The notes beneath the pieces are model-generated. The model did not search any database, was not told where the DNA came from, and worked only from the letters and a program-made list of their open reading frames with translations. The position numbers were made by a program, and so were the translations under genes. A stretch of 18,769 bases of DNA from Bacillota bacterium (GTDB lineage: Bacteria; Bacillota; Clostridia; Peptostreptococcales; Anaerovoracaceae), in contig JAEXBK010000063.1 of the NCBI GenBank assembly GCA_023394035.1, positions 1 to 18,769 on the forward strand, written 5' to 3'. Positions 1 through 6,587 of this stretch are shown here, piece by piece; within the stretch, counting starts at the first letter, position 1; each line of letters opens with the position of its first letter.

Positions 1-1499
1 GGCGTAAGCTTTGCATTTACGGCGACTATGATACAGACGGTGTTACATCGGTATCCCTTTTGATGGATGTACTAAAAGCCCTAAATGCCGATGCTTCATA
101 TTATATTCCGTCCAGATTTGACGAAGGATATGGACTTAACAAAGCGGCTCTCCTGAAAATCAAAGAGGCAGGCGCAGATCTTGTAATTACAGTGGACTGC
201 GGATGCACTTCTGTAGATGAAGTGGAATATGCCAAGCAAATAGGGCTTGATATAATGATTACGGATCACCACGCTATCAGGGATAAGCTGCCGGATTGCA
301 TCGTTATAGACCCGCAGCGCAAGGAATGTAGGTATCCTTTTAAGCTGCTTGCCGGTGTAGGCGTTGCATTTAAGCTGGCTCAGGCTTTATGTGAAACTTC
401 GGGACTTCCTAAACGTGTTTTGACGCGGAACCTTGATCTTGTCGGAATAGGTACAATAGGTGATATCGTACCTTTGACAGACGAAAACAGAACGCTTGCA
501 AAGTACGGTCTGAGGAGCATCAATATAACCGAAAGACCGGGGCTGAAGGCTTTGATAGAAGGGATAGGCCTAAAAAAGGGCGAAATCGACGCAAGACAGC
601 TATCTTTTATGGTAGTGCCTCACATCAATGCTGCGGGCAGAATGGGTGATGCGGCGCTTGCTGCACGGCTGATGCAGACAAAGGATGATGACAGGGCAAG
701 GGAGCTTGTAGCTAAACTCAAAGAAGCCAACTCCTTGAGAAAGCAGACTCAGGATGATATATACAGAGAATGTGCGGAAGAGGTAGAGAAAGAGCAAAAG
801 GACGGTCACTTTATATTCGTGAGGCTTGATGATGCTCACGAAGGGGTGACGGGAATAGTTGCGGGCAGATTAAAAGAGACCTTCGGCAAGCCTGCTTTTG
901 TTCTCACAAATATAGACGGAGAACACTGCAAGGGCACATGCAGGAGTATAGAAGGCATCAACATTTTCAGGATACTCTCAAAATGCAGCAGTTTATTTGA
1001 AAGATTTGGAGGACATGCTGCGGCATGTGGCTTCACCGTCAAAAGCAAGAACATAGAAGCGGTAAAATCTTGCATAGCAGACGGTATGGCTAATGCATTT
1101 GAAGAAAACGCGGAAGCTATAATGATGAGCTCAAAGCCTGAGACTGTAATCGCATCAGCCGAAATAGACGAAGCTTTTCTCAGTCAGCAAAAGCTTTTTG
1201 AACCATGCGGCAAGGATAATCCGCAGCCTCTCGTAATGCTTGAAGTAGAGGTTGCTTCATATAACAGGATGGGTACGGACAACAAATACCTGAAGCTAAG
1301 CGGCATTCTGTCAGATCAAAGAAAGATAACCGGAGTTGATTTCAGGAATGCGAACCGAACGGAATCAGTAATTAAAGAAGCGATTTTGTCGGGGGAAAAA
1401 AAGCTGAATGTTACAGGTCACGTAGAAGAGCAGATGTGGAAAGACAGAAAATATCTGCAGGTGCTTATAAGCAATATCAGCAGTGCGGAAAGTGAATGA
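1..1499 (+). CDS. recJ: Single-stranded-DNA-specific exonuclease RecJ, 5' end cut by window edge
   Basis: DHH-superfamily 5'-3' exonuclease that degrades single-stranded DNA in recombination and repair, using metal ions held by Asp and His residues. The frame is open from base 3, giving 498 visible codons against a usual length of about 560-570, so roughly 70 N-terminal residues lie outside the window. Motif I (GDYDTDG) is encoded at 21-41, motif II (VDCGCTS) near 193-213, and the DHH signature (ITDHHA) with D-H-H at 264-272. Motif IV (GIGTIGDIVPL) follows. The DHHA1 domain carries the GGH motif at 1008-1016 in the context RFGGHAAACGF. The C-terminal stretch fits the OB-like RecJ domain. The TTG at 60 is not the true start, because motif I lies upstream of it. 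The stop is one base before the next gene's ATG, which suggests an operon. Family assignment is firm; the N-terminus cannot be judged. Confidence 0.95.
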   Translation, partial: RKLCIYGDYDTDGVTSVSLLMDVLKALNADASYYIPSRFDEGYGLNKAALLKIKEAGADLVITVDCGCTSVDEVEYAKQIGLDIMITDHHAIRDKLPDCIVIDPQRKECRYPFKLLAGVGVAFKLAQALCETSGLPKRVLTRNLDLVGIGTIGDIVPLTDENRTLAKYGLRSINITERPGLKALIEGIGLKKGEIDARQLSFMVVPHINAAGRMGDAALAARLMQTKDDDRARELVAKLKEANSLRKQTQDDIYRECAEEVEKEQKDGHFIFVRLDDAHEGVTGIVAGRLKETFGKPAFVLTNIDGEHCKGTCRSIEGINIFRILSKCSSLFERFGGHAAACGFTVKSKNIEAVKSCIADGMANAFEENAEAIMMSSKPETVIASAEIDEAFLSQQKLFEPCGKDNPQPLVMLEVEVASYNRMGTDNKYLKLSGILSDQRKITGVDFRNANRTESVIKEAILSGEKKLNVTGHVEEQMWKDRKYLQVLISNISSAESE

Positions 1500-1500
1500 T

Positions 1501-2691
1501 ATGAACAGAAAAAAAGGATCAGCGCTAATACCGATTATAGCAGCTCTTATTATAGGGGCGGCAGCTGCGGTGTTTGGATTGCTTGGCTATTTCAAATACA
1601 CCGGCATGGTAGTCCTCGACAAAAACGAATATGATAATGTACGCGCCCTTCAATATAACTATGCAAAATTCTTTGAAATACAGGAGCTTATAGACAAGAA
1701 ATTTCTTTGGGAATCCGATAATAAGGCGGAGATGGAAGAGGTGTATCGCGCCATGGTAAAAAGCCTCGGTGATGAGTACTCTTCATATCTTGACGAAGAT
1801 GAGCTGAAAGAACTCGAAATGAACCTGAAGAGAAGCTTTACGGGCATAGGAATAATTTTTCTTAAAAACGAAAAAGGCGAAATGCAGGTCAGCGAGGTCA
1901 TGAAGGGTGGACCGGCTGCCGGAGCGGGACTCCTCAAGGATGATATTATAACGCTCGTAGACGGAAAGCCATATGATGACCTCACGGAAGCTGCAAATGC
2001 CATAAGAGGAGAAGCGGGAAGCACGGTTGTCCTTATGATAAAACGCGGAAGTGAGCCCGAAAAGGAATACAAGATAGTAAGGGGCGAGGTAACCTCATCA
2101 AGCATAGAAAGCAAATCTATAGATGATTCTACGGGCTACATCAGAATAATTTCGTTTGGAGAAAATACATATAAGGATTTTGACAAGGCATTTTCTCTAT
2201 TTGAAGAGGAACACAAAAAAGGCGTTATAATCGACTTAAGGAACAATCCGGGAGGTCTCTTTGAAGAGGGAATCAAGATCGCAGATCGCCTCATAGGCTC
2301 CGATCACCTTATAACATATACGGAAAACAAAGAAGGCGAAAGGTACGAATATAATTCTGACGAAAGATCGACGAACCTCAAGATCGTAGTTCTGGTCAAC
2401 AAAAATAGCGCAAGCACTTCGGAAGTTTTGACGGCAGCCCTAAAGGGCAATAACGCATGTACGGTTATAGGCACTAATACCTTCGGTAAGGGAATCGTTC
2501 AGGAAACGACTCTTTTCAATGACGGGACGGCGGTCAAGCTTACAACGAACCAGTATTTCGGACCGAACGGAGAGGTGATACACGGAAAAGGGATTACTCC
2601 TGATATGGTGCTTGAGCTTCCGGAAGCGGATAATGACGGCACCGTAAAAGATAATCAGCTTGAAGCTGCCGTGGCGCTGATAAATAAGTAG
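1501..2691 (+). CDS. S41-family C-terminal processing peptidase with PDZ domain (CtpA/CtpB type)
   Basis: Membrane-anchored serine protease acting outside the membrane on C-termini of exported proteins; in Bacillota such enzymes act in envelope maintenance or sporulation signalling. The start is taken as ATG 1501, preceded by GGAAAG seven bases upstream, giving 396 residues. Residues 8-31 form one hydrophobic signal anchor. A PDZ domain spans about 113-185 (TGIGIIF onward). The S41 catalytic core shows the expected Ser-Lys-Gln arrangement: Ser305 in SASTSE, Lys330 in FGKG and Gln334, with the 25- and 4-residue spacing of Tsp/CtpB. There is no C-terminal peptidoglycan-binding domain, so it is one of the shorter family members. 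It starts one base after recJ and is probably co-transcribed. The substrate is unknown. GTG 1483 and GTG 1492 are possible but less likely starts. Confidence 0.92.
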   Translation: MNRKKGSALIPIIAALIIGAAAAVFGLLGYFKYTGMVVLDKNEYDNVRALQYNYAKFFEIQELIDKKFLWESDNKAEMEEVYRAMVKSLGDEYSSYLDEDELKELEMNLKRSFTGIGIIFLKNEKGEMQVSEVMKGGPAAGAGLLKDDIITLVDGKPYDDLTEAANAIRGEAGSTVVLMIKRGSEPEKEYKIVRGEVTSSSIESKSIDDSTGYIRIISFGENTYKDFDKAFSLFEEEHKKGVIIDLRNNPGGLFEEGIKIADRLIGSDHLITYTENKEGERYEYNSDERSTNLKIVVLVNKNSASTSEVLTAALKGNNACTVIGTNTFGKGIVQETTLFNDGTAVKLTTNQYFGPNGEVIHGKGITPDMVLELPEADNDGTVKDNQLEAAVALINK

Positions 2692-2697
2692 CGCTTC

Positions 2698-2726
2698 TTG
2701 ACTATAAAGCGTAAAAGCGATATACT
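2698..2726 (+). promoter_or_regulatory. Sigma-A type promoter upstream of the TrpR-like gene
   Basis: A -35 box TTGACT (2698-2703) and a -10 box TATACT (2721-2726) are separated by exactly 17 bases, five of six consensus matches each. Transcription would start near 2733, giving a short leader before the ribosome binding site AGGGAG and ATG 2759. It lies between the S41 peptidase stop and the TrpR-like gene, so that gene and those downstream can be expressed independently of recJ. Read directly from sequence; activity is inferred. Confidence 0.7.
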
Positions 2727-2758
2727 TTTTACAATCGTTCAGAAGGGAGATTATTGAT

Positions 2759-3061
2759 ATGGAATATGAATCAAAATTCAGACGCGAGGATATAGACGAA
2801 TTGTTTGATGCAATTCTTACCCTCAGCGACAGAGAAGATTGCTATAGATTTTTTGAGGATATATGCACCATCAATGAAATCCACGCAATAGCACAACGCC
2901 TTCAGGTTGCGAAGATGCTAATGGAAAAGAAAACATATAACGAGATAGAGGATGAGACCAAAGCATCTACTGCTACTATAAGCAGAATCAACAAGTGCAT
3001 AGTTTACGGAGCTGACGGCTACAAGCGCGTTCTCGAAAGACTTTACGAAGAAAAGGAATAG
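2759..3061 (+). CDS. TrpR-like DNA-binding protein, YerC/YecD family
   Basis: Small all-helical protein of 100 residues related to the Trp repressor, a family widespread in Bacillota. The ATG is preceded by AGGGAG about eight bases upstream. Helices at about 10-35 and 38-56 are followed by a helix-turn-helix-like stretch at 57-78 (TYNEIEDETKASTATISRI), with the recognition helix containing STATISRINK. Residue order and length match the YerC family, whose general role is sequence-specific DNA binding, probably as a dimer. The effector is not visible: the tryptophan-contacting residues of true TrpR cannot be assumed here. It has its own good promoter and sits before the phosphopantetheinyl transferase and recX genes. 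No operator site was recognised around it. Confidence 0.88.
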   Translation: MEYESKFRREDIDELFDAILTLSDREDCYRFFEDICTINEIHAIAQRLQVAKMLMEKKTYNEIEDETKASTATISRINKCIVYGADGYKRVLERLYEEKE

Positions 3062-3072
3062 ATTATTTAAGC

Positions 3073-3097
3073 TGCAGGGTATATAAAATGCCCTGCA
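3073..3097 (+). other. Inverted repeat between the TrpR-like gene and the PPTase gene
   Basis: TGCAGGG (3073-3079) and CCCTGCA (3091-3097) form a seven-base-pair stem with an 11-base AT-rich loop. No run of T follows, so it is not a convincing intrinsic terminator. It lies nine bases upstream of the PPTase Shine-Dalgarno sequence and could affect mRNA processing or translation, or be an operator half-site pair. Function unknown. Confidence 0.45.
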
Positions 3098-3115
3098 TTG
3101 TTGTCAGGAGACATT

Positions 3116-3691
3116 ATGCCAACGGTATTTGTTAAGCGTGGGGGTTACCTGCACGGAGTAAAGGGATATCCGCTTATACGGGAAGCGGTACTAAGGTTTA
3201 TAGAAGCAAATAAGCCTCAGAAATACAACGATTATATGAGAGATGTAAACTCAATAATTATAGAAGTTTACGAAAAAGGAAAGCCGTATTTCAAGGGGCT
3301 TCCTATAGAATTTTCGCTGTCCCACAGCGATGAGCTTTGGGCATGTGTGATGGATGCGCAGCTTTGCGGTATAGATATACAAAAGATAAGACAGTGCGAA
3401 TATGTTAAGCTCTCCGGAAGATTCTATACTGCAAGCGAGCATGAATATGTGACAGAGAACGGCATAAACGCTTTTTTTGATATATGGACCATGAAGGAAG
3501 CCTTCGGTAAGCTTTCGGGTGAGGGCTTCTTTTTTGCGGGAATGCCTGACATGATCGAAAACGGCAAGCTGATACGCGCAGCTGTTTTTGATGGTGAACT
3601 GTATAATTTCAGGATGCCTGATCTTCAGGACGGATATAAATGTGCCGTATGCATCAAAGGCGGCGATGAGCCGGGGGTAGTTGAAATATGA
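3116..3691 (+). CDS. 4'-phosphopantetheinyl transferase superfamily protein (Sfp-like)
   Basis: Transfers the 4'-phosphopantetheine arm of coenzyme A to a serine of a carrier protein, converting apo- to holo-form. ATG 3116 is chosen because AGGAG sits five bases upstream, giving 191 residues; TTG 3098 is possible but lacks a ribosome binding site. The family signature is present: SLSHS around 67-71, the magnesium-binding GIDIQ with Asp87, and WTMKEAFGK at 124-132, where Glu128 is a metal ligand and Lys132 a likely catalytic lysine. Size and motif spacing fit a pseudo-dimeric Sfp type rather than the roughly 120-residue AcpS type. No PKS, NRPS or carrier protein gene is in view, so the partner is unknown; it may serve fatty acid ACP or a distant cluster. 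Its stop overlaps the recX start as ATGA. Confidence 0.88.
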   Translation: MPTVFVKRGGYLHGVKGYPLIREAVLRFIEANKPQKYNDYMRDVNSIIIEVYEKGKPYFKGLPIEFSLSHSDELWACVMDAQLCGIDIQKIRQCEYVKLSGRFYTASEHEYVTENGINAFFDIWTMKEAFGKLSGEGFFFAGMPDMIENGKLIRAAVFDGELYNFRMPDLQDGYKCAVCIKGGDEPGVVEI

Positions 3692-4158
3692 ACATATACG
3701 AGACGGCGGCGAGGCGTATATCATCCGGGCGCAGAACGGCAAGGGAGCTTCTTGACTATCTCATTTCCAAGGGATTTGATCGCGAAGAGGCGGCAGCGGC
3801 AGTTAAGAGCTTCATGGATGACGGCTATATAAACGATGCCGAGTATGCTAAGGATTATTTTTCGTACTCATCCTCAAAGGGCTGGGGAAAGCGCAGAATT
3901 TTTTATGAGCTCGAAAAAAAGGGAATACAGCAGGAAATAGTATCGGCGGAATATGAGCTGTATATTGATCAAAACGGCAATGATGATTTTGATAATGTAC
4001 AGAAGGTCATAGAAAAAATGATTTCGGATGACGACTTTGATGAAGACGGAAGGCTTAAGGAAAAGGTGAGGGCACGGCTTGCGCGAAGACTGAATTCATA
4101 CGGATATTCTTCGGAAACCATATTCAGAAAGATTAACGAAATCAAAAGAGAGGAATAG
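3688..4158 (+). CDS. recX: RecX family regulatory protein
   Basis: RecX proteins bind RecA filaments and modulate (usually inhibit) strand exchange and coprotease activity. The product has 156 residues arranged as three-helix repeats typical of RecX. The first has the form ARRISSGRRTARELLDYLISKG, the second contains DDGYINDAEYAKDYFSYSSS at about 44-63, and the third includes the conserved run RARLARRLNSYGYSSETI near the C-terminus. The ATG overlaps the PPTase stop (ATGA), implying translational coupling. recA itself is not in the window. The region around residues 90-125 is more acidic than usual (NGNDDFDN, SDDDFDEDG). The stop codon lies within the stem of the terminator shared with the convergent transporter gene. 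Confidence 0.88.
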   Translation: MNIYETAARRISSGRRTARELLDYLISKGFDREEAAAAVKSFMDDGYINDAEYAKDYFSYSSSKGWGKRRIFYELEKKGIQQEIVSAEYELYIDQNGNDDFDNVQKVIEKMISDDDFDEDGRLKEKVRARLARRLNSYGYSSETIFRKINEIKREE

Positions 4159-4185
4159 GGATTGTCCTATTTTTCTTTCTTTTTT
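4154..4185. terminator. Shared bidirectional intrinsic terminator between recX and the DMT transporter
   Basis: AATAGG (4154-4159) pairs with CCTATT (4166-4171), and an extra G-T wobble closes the loop. On the + strand it is followed by a pyrimidine-rich tract ending in a run of six T (to 4185). On the - strand the hairpin is followed by a T/C-rich stretch ending in four T. The TAG stops of both genes lie in the stem (recX 4156-4158; transporter 4167-4169). The two coding regions are eight bases apart. Confidence 0.7.
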
Positions 4186-5063
4186 GAGAGAAGGAATATG
4201 GTAAGAAAAATAAATATGAAACCGAAGAACTCGGCTTTGTAGAATGCTTCTCCAAGCCATAAAACCATACAAAGAGTTGCAGAAACAGGTTCTATGCTCG
4301 CTACCATGCTTGCTTTTACAGGACCGCACAGGTGAAGCCCGATAAGGTACATGGTGTAAGGCAAAACCGTTCCGAAGATTATTATTACGAATATCGAAAT
4401 CAAATATACCGTATCTGCAGGCACTGGGGTAGTGAAGGTTCCCGAAAACGGTGAAATCGCAATACCGCCGAGCATCATTGCAAGCCCCGTTACAGGGATG
4501 GCACCGTAGGATGCAATCAGCTTGCCGGGTATCATTGTGTAGAATACGAGAGCAACGGCCGAAAGAAGACCCCAGATGAGACCTATAGGCGTGATGTAAA
4601 GCGTATGTATATTGCCGTGAGTTGCGATGAGGAATGTGCCGATGGTTACGAATATGACTGCAAGCACTTCTCTTTTTTCGGGCAATCTCTTTTGGATGAA
4701 GCAGTTTACTATCATTACAAAAACAGGTCCGATGTATTGCAGTATAGTTGCAGTACCTGAATTTGTATATGAGATGGTGAGAAGGTACGACACCTGATTA
4801 AAAAGCACGCCTAAAAATGCGAACATAATGAGCTGAATAAGCGAAAATTTATCAGAAATCATCTGCTTAATCTTCTTACGGTCTTTTAGCATAGAGTAGA
4901 TTGTAAGAATCGCACCGCCGAACAGCATCCTGAGCGAACAAAGATAGAGCGGTGTTACCGCATAGCGGTCAAAGATATACTGAGCACAGGTTCCGGAAAA
5001 GCCCCAGAGCATTCCGGCGATAATTGTGATTATGATTCCTTTTTTTTGATCGGATGAAGCCAA
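4167..5063 (-). CDS. EamA/DMT-superfamily transporter
   Basis: Ten-helix membrane carrier of the drug/metabolite transporter superfamily, 298 residues, built from two EamA repeats. The first repeat runs from about residue 8 to 145 (opening IIAGMLWGFSGTCAQYI) and the second from about 155 to 292, with the conserved late helix segment SIEPVSATLCMVLWLGE. Substrates of this family are metabolites such as amino acids, nucleotides or drugs and cannot be deduced here. The start is TTG, because no ATG occurs in frame upstream; AGG lies about nine bases before it. The gene ends in a Lys-rich cytoplasmic tail (SKKKEK). It is transcribed away from a small + strand gene and converges on recX. A promoter with consensus -10 lies at 5105-5133. 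Confidence 0.9.
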   Translation of the reverse strand: MASSDQKKGIIITIIAGMLWGFSGTCAQYIFDRYAVTPLYLCSLRMLFGGAILTIYSMLKDRKKIKQMISDKFSLIQLIMFAFLGVLFNQVSYLLTISYTNSGTATILQYIGPVFVMIVNCFIQKRLPEKREVLAVIFVTIGTFLIATHGNIHTLYITPIGLIWGLLSAVALVFYTMIPGKLIASYGAIPVTGLAMMLGGIAISPFSGTFTTPVPADTVYLISIFVIIIFGTVLPYTMYLIGLHLCGPVKASMVASIEPVSATLCMVLWLGEAFYKAEFFGFIFIFLTIFLLSKKKEK

Positions 5064-5100
5064 AATGCGATACCTGTGCCTTTCTAAAATATTTGATGAA

Positions 5101-5109
5101 TGTTATTAT
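5101..5109 (+). promoter_or_regulatory. Candidate extended -10 promoter for the 78-residue ORF
   Basis: TG-T-TATTAT matches an extended -10 element (TGn followed by five of six -10 bases). No good -35 is seen 16-18 bases upstream. It overlaps the -10 of the divergent transporter promoter. The assignment rests on a short AT-rich string and is weak. Confidence 0.35.
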
Positions 5110-5133
5110 ATACTTATCCGATTTAATAGTAAA
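5105..5133 (-). promoter_or_regulatory. Promoter for the DMT transporter
   Basis: On the - strand a -35 box TTTACT (5133 down to 5128) and a perfect -10 box TATAAT (5110 down to 5105) are spaced by 17 bases. Transcription would start near 5098, leaving about 35 bases of leader before the TTG start at 5063. The opposite strand carries a candidate promoter over the same bases, so divergent expression may be mutually exclusive. Confidence 0.65.
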
Positions 5134-5145
5134 GGGAGCGAAAAT

Positions 5146-5382
5146 ATGAATAAACAAACTTTTGCCGGGATTTTTTTCAGGATATATGACCGTAAGCTTG
5201 GGCTTGGAGAAATCACCTTCAGGGAAACAAAGCTTTCAAAAGACGATTTTACAAGTCTGTGCACCGATGCTGATTTTGTTCCCCCAAATGATGTTATAGA
5301 AATGCTGTGCGATACGATGAAGCTTAGCGACGAAGAAGCTGCTCTGCTCAGGAGTTTTGGAAAAAACAAGGAAGACTCCTGA
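5146..5382 (+). CDS. Small uncharacterised protein with faint Xre-like helix-turn-helix character
   Basis: An open frame of 78 residues beginning at ATG 5146 with AAGGGAG six bases upstream; the longer reading from 5065 lacks such a site. I do not recognise a named family. The C-terminal part (VPPNDVIEMLCDTMKLSDEE, then ALLRSFG) resembles the end of compact Xre-type regulators, in which a 'PP...' turn precedes two helices and 'LS.EE..LL'. The N-terminal part (TFAGIFFRIYDRKLGLGEIT) could align with the first helix. The central recognition helix is poorly conserved, so DNA binding is doubtful. It lies divergent to the transporter and directly upstream of the G3E GTPase operon, and its stop codon overlaps the first base of the operator-like palindrome. 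It could regulate either neighbour; this is inference. Confidence 0.6.
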   Translation: MNKQTFAGIFFRIYDRKLGLGEITFRETKLSKDDFTSLCTDADFVPPNDVIEMLCDTMKLSDEEAALLRSFGKNKEDS

Positions 5383-5407
5383 TTATACCGTACAAAAATG
5401 GTATAAT
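5382..5407. promoter_or_regulatory. Operator-like palindrome covering the promoter of the G3E GTPase operon
   Basis: ATTATACC (5382-5389) and GGTATAAT (5400-5407) are perfect inverted repeats of eight bases with a ten-base centre. The right arm contains an extended -10 promoter, TGG-TATAAT at 5399-5407, directed rightwards; there is no good -35. A repressor bound to the palindrome would block this promoter. No T-run follows, so it is not an intrinsic terminator. An AT-rich stretch, roughly TAATCATAATTATTT, follows downstream at 5411-5425. Regulation by a metal-sensing repressor is plausible from the gene content but unproven. Confidence 0.55.
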
Positions 5408-5443
5408 AACTAATCATAATTATTTAACGAAAGGGATGATATT

Positions 5444-6568
5444 TTGACAAAAGTAGACATATTTTCCGGATTTTTAGGTGCGGGAAAAACGACTTTGATA
5501 AAAAAGCTCTTAGAAGAAGCTCTGAAAGGCGAAAAACTGGTTTTGATAGAGAATGAATTCGGAGACATAGGTATAGACGGAGGCTTTCTGAAAGAAAGCG
5601 GCATACAGATAAACGAGATGAATTCAGGCTGCATATGCTGCAGTCTTGTCGGTGACTTCGGACGCGCTCTCGAAGAAGTAATACGCGAGTATGAGCCTGA
5701 CAGAATACTGATAGAGCCTTCAGGCGTGGGCAAGCTCAGCGATGTTATTCGCGCGGTAGAAAATATAGGTGACGACAGAATAGCACTAAACTCATTTACG
5801 ACTGTCGTGGATGCGAAAAAATGTAAAATGTACAGCAAAAATTTCGGCGAGTTTTTCAATAATCAGATAGAAAATGCAAGCACCGTCGTTTTGAGTCACA
5901 CAGACAAAATGGAAGAAAAGAGAGTTTCGGAATGTATTGCTCTTATCAGAAACCTTAACGACGGAGCGGAGCTTATTACAACTTCGTGGGAGAGCCTTAC
6001 GGGAAAACAGATTCTCGACATCCTCGAAAAACGAAACGGAGTTAAGTGCGAACTCGAGATCCTGAATCACGAGCATGCGCACCATGAGGGCTGCTCGTGC
6101 CACGAACACGAACATCACGAGCATGCGCACCATGAGGGCTGCTCGTGCCACGAACACGAGCCCCACGACCATGAGCACCACGAGAGCTGCTCGTGCCGCG
6201 AACACGGTCATCACGATCATGAGCACCACGAAGGCTGCTCGTGCCATGAACATGAGCACCACGACCATGAGCATCATCACCATGCGGACGATGTGTTCCA
6301 AAGCGTTGGGATAGAAACGACACATCGCTTCAGCGAAGACGATATTAGATCAAAGCTCGAAGAGCTTTCGGATTTCAGCGAGTTCGGTCAGGTGTTAAGG
6401 GCAAAAGGGATAGTTGAAGGCGAAAACGGCTGGATACATTTTGATTATGTTCCGGGCGAGATTGACGTCAGACAGGGAAGTGCGGCGCCTGTAGGCATGA
6501 TATGCGTCATAGGAGCAGGAATAGATGAAAGCAGAATCAGAGAGGCTTTCGGACTTTATAGCTTATAA
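5444..6568 (+). CDS. COG0523/CobW-type G3E GTPase with tandem His/Cys-rich metal-binding region
   Basis: P-loop GTPase of the SIMIBI G3E family; COG0523 members act as metal chaperones or insertases, often for zinc or cobalt. The product has 374 residues. The TTG start is supported by AAGGG about eight bases upstream and because the Walker A loop begins at residue 9. Visible motifs are Walker A GFLGAGKTT (9-17), the metal-binding CxCC (Cys63-Ile-Cys65-Cys66) in NSGCICCSL, and Walker B-like ILIEPSG (88-94). At the guanine-specificity position SHTDK (151-155) stands where NKxD is usual. Residues 209-280 are a repeat region with 32 His and 8 Cys. The C-terminal CobW_C domain runs from about 290 to 374. 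A second G3E gene follows 19 bases downstream, and the upstream palindrome suggests repression. The bound metal and client protein are unknown. Confidence 0.92.
   Translation: MTKVDIFSGFLGAGKTTLIKKLLEEALKGEKLVLIENEFGDIGIDGGFLKESGIQINEMNSGCICCSLVGDFGRALEEVIREYEPDRILIEPSGVGKLSDVIRAVENIGDDRIALNSFTTVVDAKKCKMYSKNFGEFFNNQIENASTVVLSHTDKMEEKRVSECIALIRNLNDGAELITTSWESLTGKQILDILEKRNGVKCELEILNHEHAHHEGCSCHEHEHHEHAHHEGCSCHEHEPHDHEHHESCSCREHGHHDHEHHEGCSCHEHEHHDHEHHHHADDVFQSVGIETTHRFSEDDIRSKLEELSDFSEFGQVLRAKGIVEGENGWIHFDYVPGEIDVRQGSAAPVGMICVIGAGIDESRIREAFGLYSL
6068..6283 (+). repeat. In-frame tandem repeat, 48-bp unit, encoding His/Cys-rich 16-residue units
   Basis: Four full 48-base units start at 6068, 6116, 6164 and 6212, followed by a half unit (6260-6283). 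The protein unit has the form HEHAHHEGCSCHEHEH with variation (D for the second E, S for G, R for H). Each full unit carries one Cys-Ser-Cys pair. Units 1 and 2 differ only at their last few bases, which points to recent duplication, while units 3 and 4 are more diverged. The period is a multiple of three, so copy number can change without breaking the frame. Confidence 0.95.
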
Positions 6569-6587
6569 AAAGATACTGGAGAATAAA

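Noticed and set aside
60..62. TTG at 60 as the start of recJ
   Set aside because: The conserved RecJ motif I lies upstream at 21-41 in the same open frame, so the gene begins before the window.
5411..5425. Fur/Zur-like box in the AT-rich stretch before the CobW-type gene
   Set aside because: Only a short ATAATTAT core matches; in AT-rich intergenic DNA this is expected by chance.
6068..6283. Regular repeats that could suggest a CRISPR array
   Set aside because: The units are contiguous with no unique spacers, and they are in frame within a well-defined GTPase gene.
5792..6325. Long antisense open frames, and a + strand frame at 6075-6314, across the His-rich repeat
   Set aside because: They exist because the 48-bp repeat is a multiple of three and lacks stops in other frames; the products are low-complexity and no ribosome binding site supports them.
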